13,441 bases of DNA, taken from an uncultured Oscillospiraceae bacterium. Lineage in GTDB: Bacteria; Bacillota_A; Clostridia; Oscillospirales; Oscillospiraceae. The notes below the pieces were generated by a model. That model worked only from the letters and a program-made list of their open reading frames with translations. It was not told the origin of the DNA and did not search any database. The stretch is from NCBI GenBank assembly GCA_944386965.1, contig CALXDE010000236.1:1-13441 (forward strand). Reading direction: 5' to 3'. Both the position numbers and the translations under genes were made by a program. Shown in pieces: positions 1 to 7,379 of the stretch; the first letter of the stretch is position 1; each line of letters begins with the position of its first letter.

Positions 1-226
1 CCGGCTCCACATCAATGTAGGTATACAGCAGCTCCGCGCTGCCCCCCTTGATGGAGGCGGCCCGGTCCAGAATGTCCTGGCTCCCCACTGTGGGATAGAA
101 GCGCAGGTCCTCGATACAGTCCTTGTCTTTGCAGGAATCGTAAATCTTCTTGGTATGGATGCAAACGGCCTCGCGGTACTCCCCACAGGAGTTGATGGGG
201 CCGGGGGTCTTGCATTTATCAGCCAT
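1..226 (-). CDS. Cysteine-rich conserved clostridial protein, 5' part only
   Basis: The reading frame starts with ATG at 226 and stays open for 75 codons to the left window edge, so the C-terminus is missing. A canonical GGAGG (234-238) lies 7 bases before the ATG, which makes the start secure. The product begins MADKCKTPGPINSCGEYREA and carries cysteines at residues 5, 14, 22, 32 and 37, with a characteristic stretch around residues 29-43 (YDSCKDKDCIEDLRF) and a later YTYIDVEP. I recall this pattern from a widespread, unnamed protein family of Clostridia with no assigned function; I cannot name a Pfam family. There is no signal peptide or membrane segment in the visible part. It is divergent from the DUF4364 gene and shares its promoter region. 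A spore or envelope role is conceivable for a small cysteine-rich clostridial protein, but nothing here proves it. Confidence 0.85.
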   Translation of the reverse strand, partial: MADKCKTPGPINSCGEYREAVCIHTKKIYDSCKDKDCIEDLRFYPTVGSQDILDRAASIKGGSAELLYTYIDVEP

Positions 227-253
227 GGGATAACCTCCTAGTAAGTACTCATC

Positions 254-269
254 GAAGGCACTTGCCTTC
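254..269 (-). promoter_or_regulatory. Small leader hairpin upstream of the cysteine-rich protein
   Basis: GAAGGC (254-259) and GCCTTC (264-269) form a perfect 6-bp stem with a 4-base loop. It lies in the predicted 5' untranslated region of the minus-strand gene, 15 bases upstream of its Shine-Dalgarno. There is no T-tract after it, so it does not look like a terminator. Function is unknown; an mRNA-stability or translation element is possible. Confidence 0.35.
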
Positions 270-309
270 AATCCAGTGTATGCCCAAGGGGCGCGGGGGT
301 GAAAAATGG

Positions 310-338
310 ACTATACAAACCGACGGAAAAATTGTATA
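310..338 (-). promoter_or_regulatory. Predicted sigma-A promoter for the cysteine-rich protein gene
   Basis: Read on the minus strand, -35 TATACA (338-333) and -10 TATAGT (315-310) are separated by 17 bases. Initiation would fall near 303, giving a leader of about 77 bases. The two boxes overlap the plus-strand promoter almost exactly, so the two promoters probably compete. Confidence 0.45.
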
Positions 339-340
339 AT
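312..340 (+). promoter_or_regulatory. Predicted sigma-A promoter for the DUF4364 gene
   Basis: -35 TATACA (312-317), 17-base spacer, and a consensus -10 TATAAT (335-340). Initiation would be near 347, about 29 bases before the ATG at 376. The -10 matches the consensus fully; the -35 matches TTGACA at 4 of 6 positions. The arms TATACAA (312-318) and TTGTATA (332-338) form an inverted repeat that creates the mirrored promoter on the other strand. Confidence 0.6.
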
Positions 341-375
341 AACATATACCGTGACGAAAGGAGCGACGGACCGGG

Positions 376-900
376 ATGCAGGTTGGTTTTATCAGCGACA
401 ATCTGGAAATCAAATTTCTGATCCTCTATATCGCCGCCCGGGTGATCGAACCGGTGCCCTTCGAGGTGCTGCAGGACCTGGCCATGTGCGACAGCGGAGT
501 GGACTACTTTGACTTCTCGGCGTGTCTGGCGGATCTGGTGCGCACCGAGCACCTGTCCCTGCGCGACGGGCTCTATGCCATCACCAAAAAGGGCCGGGAC
601 AACAGCGCCATCTGCGAGAGCAGTCTGCCCTACTCCGTGCGCATGCAGGTGGAGCGGAACATCGCCCAGTACAACCAGCATCTGCGGCGCAACTCCCTGG
701 TCACCGCCTCCACCGCGCCCCGGGAAAAGGGCGGCTATACCGTCACGCTCTCCCTGAGCGACGAACTGGACAACGTGATGCGTCTGGAGCTGCTGGTCAC
801 CAAGGAGGAGATGGCCCGGGAGCTGGAGAAGCGGTTCCGGAAAAACGCCGAGTCCATCTATGGAAAGCTCATCAACCTCCTGTTTGAGGAGCCGACATAA
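376..900 (+). CDS. DUF4364 family protein (winged-helix-like)
   Basis: A 174-residue soluble protein with no signal peptide or membrane helix. The N-terminal 80 residues look like a small winged-helix fold: helices around LEIKFLILYIAARV and FSACLADLVRTEHL, then a hairpin-like LRDGLYAITKKGRD with the 'YxITxKG' wing typical of PadR/MarR-like domains. The C-terminal half holds a strand-rich section (YTVTLSLSD) followed by a long charged helix near residues 140-172. This matches the DUF4364 family of Clostridia as I remember it; function is unassigned, but a transcription-regulator role is the natural guess. The start is ATG 376, preceded by AAAGGAG (357-363), a 12-base spacing that is a little long. 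It is a single-gene unit, convergent with dnaE, and its promoter overlaps the one for the divergent cysteine-rich protein. Confidence 0.85.
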   Translation: MQVGFISDNLEIKFLILYIAARVIEPVPFEVLQDLAMCDSGVDYFDFSACLADLVRTEHLSLRDGLYAITKKGRDNSAICESSLPYSVRMQVERNIAQYNQHLRRNSLVTASTAPREKGGYTVTLSLSDELDNVMRLELLVTKEEMARELEKRFRKNAESIYGKLINLLFEEPT

Positions 901-913
901 CAGCATATGAGAG

Positions 914-950
914 AAAAAGGAGGGCCGTACCCGTTTGGGTACGGCCCTCC
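914..950 (-). terminator. Intrinsic terminator of the hprK-dnaE operon
   Basis: A perfect 14-bp GC-rich stem (919-932 with 937-950) and a 4-base loop. On the minus strand the stem is followed directly by TTTTT (918-914), the full signature of a Rho-independent terminator 21 bases after the dnaE stop. On the plus strand no T-run follows, so termination of the DUF4364 transcript by the same hairpin would be weaker. Confidence 0.9.
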
Positions 951-971
951 CTGATGGTCTGATGTGTCCTC

Positions 972-3900
972 TCACCGCAGCACCACGTTCTCCTCCCCCA
1001 GATAGGTCCGCAGCTCCTCCACCAGAGACTGGTAGAGCAGGCATGTGGTGCCCAGGAGCTTTCCCGTATCCAGAAGGCGGATCTTCACCGGCGAGGTGCC
1101 CGGAAACATCTGCAAGGTCAGCTGCACATGGCGGAACGCCTTTCCCTGGGCGCTGGGCAGACGGAGAAACAGCGTCTCCCCCGCCGCCATCTTCTCCGCC
1201 TCCCCGCTCTGCCGGGGCTGCCGCGCGGCGGCCAGCGCCGCCTCGTCGTCCAAGGGCACCGCGCTGTCGCAGAGGATCTGGGGCGCCTTCTCATCCCGGA
1301 CGGAGAGCCGCCCCCGCACCAGCACCGCCTGATTCTCCCGGAGATAGGCTCCGCTGCCCTGCAGCGTCCTGCTGAAGCACAGCAGCTCGATGGAGCCCGT
1401 CTCGTCCTCCACCGTCACATAGGCCATAAGGGTGTTGTTCCGGGTGGTCTTGGTCTTGCTGGAGGTGACAATGCCGGCAACGGTGACGCGCTGCTCGTCC
1501 CGGAAGCGGCGGGGACCATCCTCCCGTCCAAAGTCCTCGTTGATGGCGCCGATGGGCGCCGCCCCCGCCGCCTTGGCCGCCGGGCGATAGGCGTGCATGG
1601 GGTGACCGGTGAGGTAGAGGCCCGTGCTCTCCCGTTCCATGGCCATCCGTTCGCCGGGGGTGTACTCCGGCAGATCCGGCAGCTCGATCTCCCCGTGGCG
1701 GGAACTGGCCGCGCTGGCCATGCCGAAGAAGTCCATCTGCCCCTCCAGATTCTGTTTCCGCCGGGCGCTGACACTGTCCAGCGCCTTCTCATAGACGGCG
1801 ATCAGCTGGGAGCGCCTGGCCCCCAGGCTGTCCATGGCCCCGGAGCGGATCAGATTCTCCACCGCCCGCTTGTTGAGATCCTTGTCATACATCCGCTCGC
1901 AGAAATCCTGGAACCCCCGGAAGGGGCCGCCCCGCTCCCGCTCGGCCATCAGGGACTGGATCAATCCCCGGCCAATGTTCTTGATGGCCACCAGGCCGAA
2001 GCGGATACCCTCCTCCTCCACGGTAAAGCTGTCGTCGGAGCGGTTCACGTCCGGCGGCAGCAGGGCGATGCCGCAGTCCCGACACTCGTTGATATACTCG
2101 GAAACCTTGTCGGAGTTGTCCAGCACGCTGGTGAGCAGGGCCGCCATATACTCCTTGGGGTGGTGGCATTTGAACCACGCGGTCTGATAGGCCACCACCG
2201 CGTAGGAGACGGCGTGGGCCTTGTTGAAGGCGTAATTGGCGAAGTCGTAGATCTCATCGTAGATGGCCTGAGCCGTCTCCGGCGGGATGCCGTTGGCCTC
2301 ACAGCCGGCGATGTGCCGGTCCGGGTCCCCGTGGAGAAACGCCTCCCGCTCCCGCTCGATGTCCTTGACCTTCTTCTTGCTCATGGCCCGGCGGACCATG
2401 TCCGCCTGGCCCAGGGAGTATCCGGCAAGCTGCTGGAAAATCTGCATCACCTGCTCCTGGTAGACGATGCACCCATAGGTGATGGAGAGAATGGGTTCCA
2501 GGGAGGGATGCCGGTAGGTGACCAGACTGGGGTCGTGCTTGCAGGCGATAAACTTGGGGATGGAATCCATGGGGCCGGGGCGGTAGAGCGCCACGATGGC
2601 GGTGAGATCCTCGATGGACTGGGGCCGCAGCCCCACACACACGCCGGTCATGCCCGCCGACTCCATCTGGAACACGCCGCTGGTCTTCCCCGCCGTCAGC
2701 ATGTCGAAGACCTCCTGGTCATCCTCCGGGATGTTCTTCAGATCAAAGTCCGGCTCCCGCCGCCGGACCATCTGCACCGCGTCCGCCAGCACCGTCAGGT
2801 TCCGCAGGCCCAAAAAGTCCATCTTGAGAAGTCCCAGCTCCTCCAGGGTGGTCATGGTGTACTGGCAGACCACCGTCTCGTCGTTGGTGGCCAGGGGCAC
2901 ATAGTTCACCACCGGCTCCCGGGTGATGACCACGCCGGCGGCGTGGGTGGAGGCGTGGCGGGGCATGCCCTCCAGGGCCCGCGCCATGTCGATGAGGCGC
3001 CGCACCTGTTCGTCGGCGTCGTACATATCCTTCAGAGGCTTGGACAGGCGCAGGGCCTCCCCCAGAGTGATGTGGAGGGCGCCGGGCCCGGCGGGCACCT
3101 GCTTGGCCACCACGTCCACGTCGGCATAGGGCATATTCAGCACCCGGCCCACATCCCGGATGGCCGCCCGGGCGGCCATGGTGCCGAAGGTGACGATGTG
3201 GGCCACATGGTCGTCCCCGTACTTCCGCTTGACATAGTCGAACACCTCGTCCCGGCGGGTGTCGCCGAAGTCCATGTCGATATCCGGCATGCTGACCCGC
3301 TCGGGGTTCAGAAAGCGCTCAAAGTACAGCCCATACTGCATGGGGTCGATGTCGGTGATGTGGAGACAGTAGCTGACCATGCTCCCGGCGGCGCTGCCCC
3401 GTCCCGGCCCCACGGGAATCCCGGCATTTCGGGCGTAATTGACAAAGTCGGAGACAATGAGAAAGTAATCGGTGAAGCCCATGCGCTGGATCATATCCAT
3501 CTCATAGACAAGCTGCTTCCGGTACTCCGGATGGCTGTCCCCGTAGCGCCGGACAAAGCCCCGCTCGCACTGCTCCTTCATATAGGAGAAGGCGTCGTAC
3601 CCCTCCGGCAGCTGGAACCGGGGCAGATGGTAGGTGCCAAAGGTTAACTCCAGGTTGCACCGCTCCGCGATGTCCACCGTGTTCGCCAGGGCGTCCGGAA
3701 AACGCGCGAACAGGGACTCCATCTCCTCGGTGGAGCGGACATAAAAATTCTGGGGCTCATAGCGCATGCGGTTCTCGTCATCCACGGTCTTCCCCGTCTG
3801 GATGCACAGCAGGATGTCGTGGGCCTGGGCGTCCTCCCTGGCCAGGTAGTGGCAGTCGTTGGTACACACCAGGGGGATGCCGGTTTCGTTGTGGATGCGC

Positions 3901-4478
3901 AGCAGCCCCTCGTTGACAGCGCGCTGGTCCCGGATGCCGTGGTCCTGGAGCTCCAGATAGAAGTTCCCTTCCCCGAAGAGGTCCTGCATCTCCAGGGCAT
4001 AGGCCTTGGCGCTGTCATAGGACACGTTCAAAATCCGCCGGGGGATCTCCCCGGCCAGACATGCCGACAGCGCGATGAGCCCGCCGTGGTGCTCCCGCAG
4101 CAGCTCCATGTCGACGCGGGGGCGGATGTAGAACCCCTGGGTATACCCCATGCTCACCATGTAGCTGAGGTTCCGGTATCCCTCCTCATCCTTGCACAGC
4201 AGCACCAGGTGCCGGCTCTCGGCGTCAAACTCGTGGACCTTCTGGAAGCGGGTGCGCCCCGGGGGCGTCACATACACCTCGCAGCCGATGATGGGCTTGA
4301 CCCCCTCTGCCTTGCAGGCGCGGTAGAAGTCGATGGCGCCGTACATGCAGCCGTGGTCCGTGATGGCCACCGCGCTCTGGCCCAGCTCTCTGACCCGCCG
4401 GGCCAGATCCCGGATGCGGCAGGCGCCGTCCAAGAGGCTATATTCCGTATGGACATGGAGGTGCACAAAAGAAGCCAT
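972..4478 (-). CDS. dnaE: DNA polymerase III alpha subunit (DnaE)
   Basis: A 1168-residue replicative polymerase of the C-family. Domains in order: N-terminal PHP domain (about 5-210) with HVH at 8-10, DH 41-42, E67, H90, C140, D208 and H210; the polymerase palm/fingers with GPGRGSAAGS (357-366), catalytic Asp pair in PDIDMDF (D399, D401) and third Asp in KMDFLGL (D554); a helix-hairpin-helix region around 780-840; a beta-clamp-binding motif QMDFFG (914-919), equivalent to E. coli QADMFG; and an OB-fold (about 995-1080). The start is ATG 4478, preceded by AGAGGAG at good spacing and giving the standard MASFVHLHVHTEYS opening; the open frame continues upstream to 4586, but that part overlaps whiA and has no homologous look. 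It is the last gene of the operon, 37 bases after whiA. Firmicutes normally carry PolC as well; which one is the main polymerase here cannot be seen. Confidence 0.97.
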   Translation of the reverse strand: MASFVHLHVHTEYSLLDGACRIRDLARRVRELGQSAVAITDHGCMYGAIDFYRACKAEGVKPIIGCEVYVTPPGRTRFQKVHEFDAESRHLVLLCKDEEGYRNLSYMVSMGYTQGFYIRPRVDMELLREHHGGLIALSACLAGEIPRRILNVSYDSAKAYALEMQDLFGEGNFYLELQDHGIRDQRAVNEGLLRIHNETGIPLVCTNDCHYLAREDAQAHDILLCIQTGKTVDDENRMRYEPQNFYVRSTEEMESLFARFPDALANTVDIAERCNLELTFGTYHLPRFQLPEGYDAFSYMKEQCERGFVRRYGDSHPEYRKQLVYEMDMIQRMGFTDYFLIVSDFVNYARNAGIPVGPGRGSAAGSMVSYCLHITDIDPMQYGLYFERFLNPERVSMPDIDMDFGDTRRDEVFDYVKRKYGDDHVAHIVTFGTMAARAAIRDVGRVLNMPYADVDVVAKQVPAGPGALHITLGEALRLSKPLKDMYDADEQVRRLIDMARALEGMPRHASTHAAGVVITREPVVNYVPLATNDETVVCQYTMTTLEELGLLKMDFLGLRNLTVLADAVQMVRRREPDFDLKNIPEDDQEVFDMLTAGKTSGVFQMESAGMTGVCVGLRPQSIEDLTAIVALYRPGPMDSIPKFIACKHDPSLVTYRHPSLEPILSITYGCIVYQEQVMQIFQQLAGYSLGQADMVRRAMSKKKVKDIEREREAFLHGDPDRHIAGCEANGIPPETAQAIYDEIYDFANYAFNKAHAVSYAVVAYQTAWFKCHHPKEYMAALLTSVLDNSDKVSEYINECRDCGIALLPPDVNRSDDSFTVEEEGIRFGLVAIKNIGRGLIQSLMAERERGGPFRGFQDFCERMYDKDLNKRAVENLIRSGAMDSLGARRSQLIAVYEKALDSVSARRKQNLEGQMDFFGMASAASSRHGEIELPDLPEYTPGERMAMERESTGLYLTGHPMHAYRPAAKAAGAAPIGAINEDFGREDGPRRFRDEQRVTVAGIVTSSKTKTTRNNTLMAYVTVEDETGSIELLCFSRTLQGSGAYLRENQAVLVRGRLSVRDEKAPQILCDSAVPLDDEAALAAARQPRQSGEAEKMAAGETLFLRLPSAQGKAFRHVQLTLQMFPGTSPVKIRLLDTGKLLGTTCLLYQSLVEELRTYLGEENVVLR

Positions 4479-4515
4479 ATCCCGCTCCTCTCCCCAAATG
4501 TTGTGGTGTGATTCT

Positions 4516-5415
4516 CTACTGTCTGGACAAGTCCACCAGCTTGCGCAGCCGGTGGTTGAGGGCCGACTTGCTGATGGGCGGATCAAACTCCGCGGCCAGC
4601 TCGCTCAGGGACAGCTCCGGATAGGTTTCCCGGAGGACGATCGTCTCCTTGAGCTTCTCCGGCAGGCTCTCCACCCGCCCCTGCTCATAGAGGCGGGAGA
4701 TGGCGGAGAGCTGCTCCTGGGCGGCGTCCACCGTCTTGCCTACGTTGGCCGCCTCACAGTTGACCCGGCGGTTGACCTCGTTTCTCAGGTCCTTCTCCAC
4801 CTTGGCGTTCATCATCTCCATCGCCGCCACCGGGGCGCCCATGGCCGTCAGCAGCTCCTCGATCTGCTGGCTGTTTTTGAAATAGGTCACCTGGTAGCCG
4901 CTGCGGCCCACGTCCTTGGGGTCATACCCCATGTCCCGGAGCAGGGCCGTCATCTCCCGGCTGGCCTGGGCGTGGGAGGTGGCCAGCTCCAGATGGTAGC
5001 GCTTGGCCGGATCGGTGACGCTGCCCCCCGCCAGAAACGCCCCCCGCAGAAAGGCCGAGCGGCAGCACTCCTCCTCCAGCAGGGCAAAGTTGATGTGGAG
5101 GACGATGTGCTGCCGGGGGTCGTATCCGAATGTCTCGATCATGGCGGCAAGCTTCTCCTGGTCCGTGATCTGAAAGATGTACTTACCCCGGCCCACATCC
5201 TCCTCCGGCAGGCGGTCAAAGGAGAGGGAAAACGCCCGCTGGAAAAGCTTTGGAAGCCGGGCGGCAAAGTCCGCGCTCTCGGTGATGATGCGGATCTCCC
5301 GGCCGGAAAACGTGTTGCAGTAGAGCAGCGCGCCATAGGCCTCCGCCCGGGCGCAGCAAAGTTTCTGCAGCCCCTCCCGGCACAGCTCTCCCTTCACCTG
5401 GGATGAATAGGACAC
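4516..5415 (-). CDS. whiA: DNA-binding protein WhiA
   Basis: A 299-residue WhiA, the usual length. The N-terminal two thirds resemble a degenerate LAGLIDADG homing-endonuclease fold, with RGAFLAGGSVTDP at 124-136. The family-typical NRRVNCEAANVGKT lies at 215-228, followed by the C-terminal helix-turn-helix (about 269-291, SLSELAAEF...ISKSALNHRL). In Streptomyces WhiA controls sporulation septation; in Bacillus it affects cell division and chromosome segregation. The start is a GTG at 5415, giving the family-typical MSYSSQVKGEL; a strong GGAGGAGGGG lies just upstream. An ATG that overlaps this Shine-Dalgarno is in another frame. It sits between yvcK (33-base gap) and dnaE (37-base gap), consistent with co-transcription with the rapZ-yvcK pair, as in most Gram-positive bacteria. 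Confidence 0.96.
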   Translation of the reverse strand: MSYSSQVKGELCREGLQKLCCARAEAYGALLYCNTFSGREIRIITESADFAARLPKLFQRAFSLSFDRLPEEDVGRGKYIFQITDQEKLAAMIETFGYDPRQHIVLHINFALLEEECCRSAFLRGAFLAGGSVTDPAKRYHLELATSHAQASREMTALLRDMGYDPKDVGRSGYQVTYFKNSQQIEELLTAMGAPVAAMEMMNAKVEKDLRNEVNRRVNCEAANVGKTVDAAQEQLSAISRLYEQGRVESLPEKLKETIVLRETYPELSLSELAAEFDPPISKSALNHRLRKLVDLSRQ

Positions 5416-5448
5416 CGCTTCCCCTCCTCCATTTTTATCGATATCTGT

Positions 5449-6486
5449 CTATATCTCTGTCCGATACCCGACGCCGCCGGCGATGCGGACGCTGCGCTGG
5501 CTGTGGATATCCAGCAGCGCCGCCGCCAGTCGCTCCGGATCGTGGCGGACCAGGGCGCCGCTGGTCCCGGCCACCGCCCGCTCCACGATCTCCACGCCCA
5601 GCGCTTCGCACGCCGCCCGGTCCACCTCCAGCGGCTCCGCCCCCTCCCTGGCATAGGCCTCCAGCAGGGCCGGGGCAATGGGCGCGCCGTTGACCAGGCA
5701 CAGGTCGAACAGGGCGCCGCCGCCGGCGTGCTGAAACATGGCCCGGATGTGGTCGGAGAGGGTGTATCCCTCCGTCTCCCCCTCCTGGGTCATGACATTG
5801 GCCACATAAACCTTCAGGCCGCGGGCCCTGCGCACCGCGTCCACGATGCCGTCCACCAGCAGGTTGGGGATAATGCTGGTGTAGAGGCTCCCGGGGCCAA
5901 ACACGATCATATCCGCCTGTTCAATGGCCTCCAGCGCCCCGGGCAGGGCCTTGGGGTGTTCCGGCAGCAGCCGGACCCGACGGATTCGGCAGTCCTCCCG
6001 CTTCTTGCAGTAGAAGATCTTGCTCTCTCCCACCACCCGGGCCCCGTTCTCCAGTTCCGCCTCCAGCTGCACGTCGGCCGTGGTCACCGGCAGCACCTGG
6101 CCGGTGATGGCCAGGACCTGGCTCATCCGGGCCACCGCCTCGTCAAAGGTGGGAGAGATCCCGTTGAGGGCGGCCAGGAAGAGATTTCCAAAGCTCTGCC
6201 CCGCCAGGGACCCCTCGGTAAACCGGTAGTGCATCAGCTCCCGCATCAGCGGCTCGGCATTGGCCAGGGCCTCCATACAGTTGCGGATGTCCCCGGGGGG
6301 CAGCATGCCCAGCTCCTGGCGCAGCACCCCGGAGCCGCCGCCGTCATCGGCCACGGTGACAATGGCGGTGAGATTGGCCGTATATTCCTTCAACCCCCGC
6401 AGCATGGTGCTCAGCCCCGTGCCGCCGCCGATGGCGGCGATCCGGGGCCCCCGCCCGGGATTGGGTCGTCTTCGAATGTCCCGCAT
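5449..6486 (-). CDS. yvcK: YvcK family protein (gluconeogenesis factor, CofD-like fold)
   Basis: A 345-residue protein of the YvcK/CofD-like family. Visible signatures are GGGTGLS (20-26) near the N-terminus for nucleotide binding, DDGGGSG (48-54), PGDIRNC (64-70), GPGSLYTSIIPNLL (197-210) and NVMTQEGET (230-238). In B. subtilis YvcK is needed for growth and morphology on gluconeogenic carbon sources, binds UDP-GlcNAc, and affects localisation of cell-wall synthesis. No membrane segment. The ATG at 6486 lies 9 bases after the rapZ stop with GGAG inside that gap, implying translational coupling. The first 14 residues are basic and proline-rich, a variable extension before the conserved core. 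The order rapZ-yvcK-whiA is one of the most conserved in Gram-positive genomes and strongly supports the assignment. Confidence 0.95.
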   Translation of the reverse strand: MRDIRRRPNPGRGPRIAAIGGGTGLSTMLRGLKEYTANLTAIVTVADDGGGSGVLRQELGMLPPGDIRNCMEALANAEPLMRELMHYRFTEGSLAGQSFGNLFLAALNGISPTFDEAVARMSQVLAITGQVLPVTTADVQLEAELENGARVVGESKIFYCKKREDCRIRRVRLLPEHPKALPGALEAIEQADMIVFGPGSLYTSIIPNLLVDGIVDAVRRARGLKVYVANVMTQEGETEGYTLSDHIRAMFQHAGGGALFDLCLVNGAPIAPALLEAYAREGAEPLEVDRAACEALGVEIVERAVAGTSGALVRHDPERLAAALLDIHSQRSVRIAGGVGYRTEI

Positions 6487-6495
6487 GATCTCCGC

Positions 6496-7359
6496 TCAAT
6501 TCCTCGTCATATCCCGGTGATTCTCCGTCACCCGGCAGCCCAGACTCTGAAGATGCTCCACCAGCGCCCGGGTCACCGCCACGGAGCGGTGGTGACCGCC
6601 GGTGCAGCCGATGGCCACCACCAGCACCGCCTTCCCCTCCTCCTTGTAATAGGGCAGCAGGAAATCCAGCAGATTCTCCAGCCGCTCCATAAACGCCCGG
6701 GTCTGGGGGAAGGAAAACACATAGCGGTACACCTCCTCATCCAGGCCCGTTTTGTCCCGCAGTGCCTCGATATAGTAGGGATTGGGCATAAACCGCACAT
6801 CGAACACCAGATCTGCCTCCATGGGAAGGCCATGTTTGAAGCCGAAGGACACCACGTTCACCGTCAGGTCCGCCTGGGCCCGCCCGTCGCCGAACAGCCG
6901 CAGCAGCTCTCCCCGGAGCTTGGCGGTGGAGTAGGTGGTGGAGTCAATGACAAAATCCGCCTCCTCCCGCACCGGGCGCATGAGAGCGGCCTCGTGGCGC
7001 ACCGCCGCCTCCAGGGAGTCGTAAGCGTCCCGGAGGGGATGGGGCCGCCGCGTCTCCTTATAGCGCATGACAATGGTGTCCACCGACGCCTCCAGAAACA
7101 GCAGGCGGCAGGTGTAGTCCCGGCTGCGGCGCAGCTCCGCCAGAACGCGGAAAAATTCCCCGAAATCCTCCCCTGCCCGCACATCATATACCAGCGCCGC
7201 CCGGTCATATTTCCCCCGCACGGCGCTGCAGAATTCCGCGAATTTCAGGATCATGCCCGCCGGCATGTTATCCACAATGTAATAGCCGATATCTTCCAGA
7301 ATAGAGGCCGTTTTACTCTTTCCTCCGCCGGACAGGCCCGAGATAATCAGAATCTCCAT
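6496..7359 (-). CDS. rapZ: RNase adapter RapZ / YvcJ-type P-loop nucleotidase
   Basis: A 287-residue protein of the RapZ/YvcJ family. Walker A GLSGGGKS is at 8-15, right after a hydrophobic first strand, followed by the conserved DIGYYIVDNMP (23-33). The C-terminal domain carries DVRFMPNP (187-194) and GCTGGHHRSV (251-260), the region that binds glucosamine-6-phosphate in E. coli RapZ. In E. coli RapZ steers RNase E to the sRNA GlmZ; Gram-positive homologues hydrolyse GTP/ATP, but their RNA role is unclear. ATG 7359 is the family-typical start (MEILIISGLSGGGKS); the frame stays open to 7848, but that part lies inside murB and is not conserved-looking. The Shine-Dalgarno is weak (AGGGGTG), 20 bases separate it from the murB stop, so coupling to murB translation is likely. 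Confidence 0.95.
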   Translation of the reverse strand: MEILIISGLSGGGKSKTASILEDIGYYIVDNMPAGMILKFAEFCSAVRGKYDRAALVYDVRAGEDFGEFFRVLAELRRSRDYTCRLLFLEASVDTIVMRYKETRRPHPLRDAYDSLEAAVRHEAALMRPVREEADFVIDSTTYSTAKLRGELLRLFGDGRAQADLTVNVVSFGFKHGLPMEADLVFDVRFMPNPYYIEALRDKTGLDEEVYRYVFSFPQTRAFMERLENLLDFLLPYYKEEGKAVLVVAIGCTGGHHRSVAVTRALVEHLQSLGCRVTENHRDMTRN

Positions 7360-7379
7360 AACACACCCCTGCTCTCCCG

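Noticed and set aside
12..215. 67-codon minus-strand frame near the left edge
   Set aside because: It is a different frame of the partial cysteine-rich gene, whose frame has a canonical Shine-Dalgarno and a recognisable family pattern.
1128..3647. 839-codon open frame on the plus strand opposite dnaE
   Set aside because: It is the antisense shadow of dnaE, produced by GC-rich codon use with few stops. It has no plausible domain, is rich in repetitive G/H/L/P/V residues, and has no ribosome binding site of note.
4479..4586. 36-residue N-terminal extension of DnaE
   Set aside because: It overlaps the whiA 3' end, and the family begins at the MASFVHLHVHTEYS start, which has its own ribosome binding site.
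5411..5415. GACAC, the core of the Streptomyces WhiA site, at the whiA start codon
   Set aside because: A five-base match is expected many times by chance in 13 kb and is partly set by the GTG start and second codon.
7268..7276. Perfect DnaA-box-like TTATCCACA
   Set aside because: It lies inside rapZ and encodes the conserved VDN of the IVDNMP motif; there are no further boxes or an AT-rich unwinding region, so it is not an origin.
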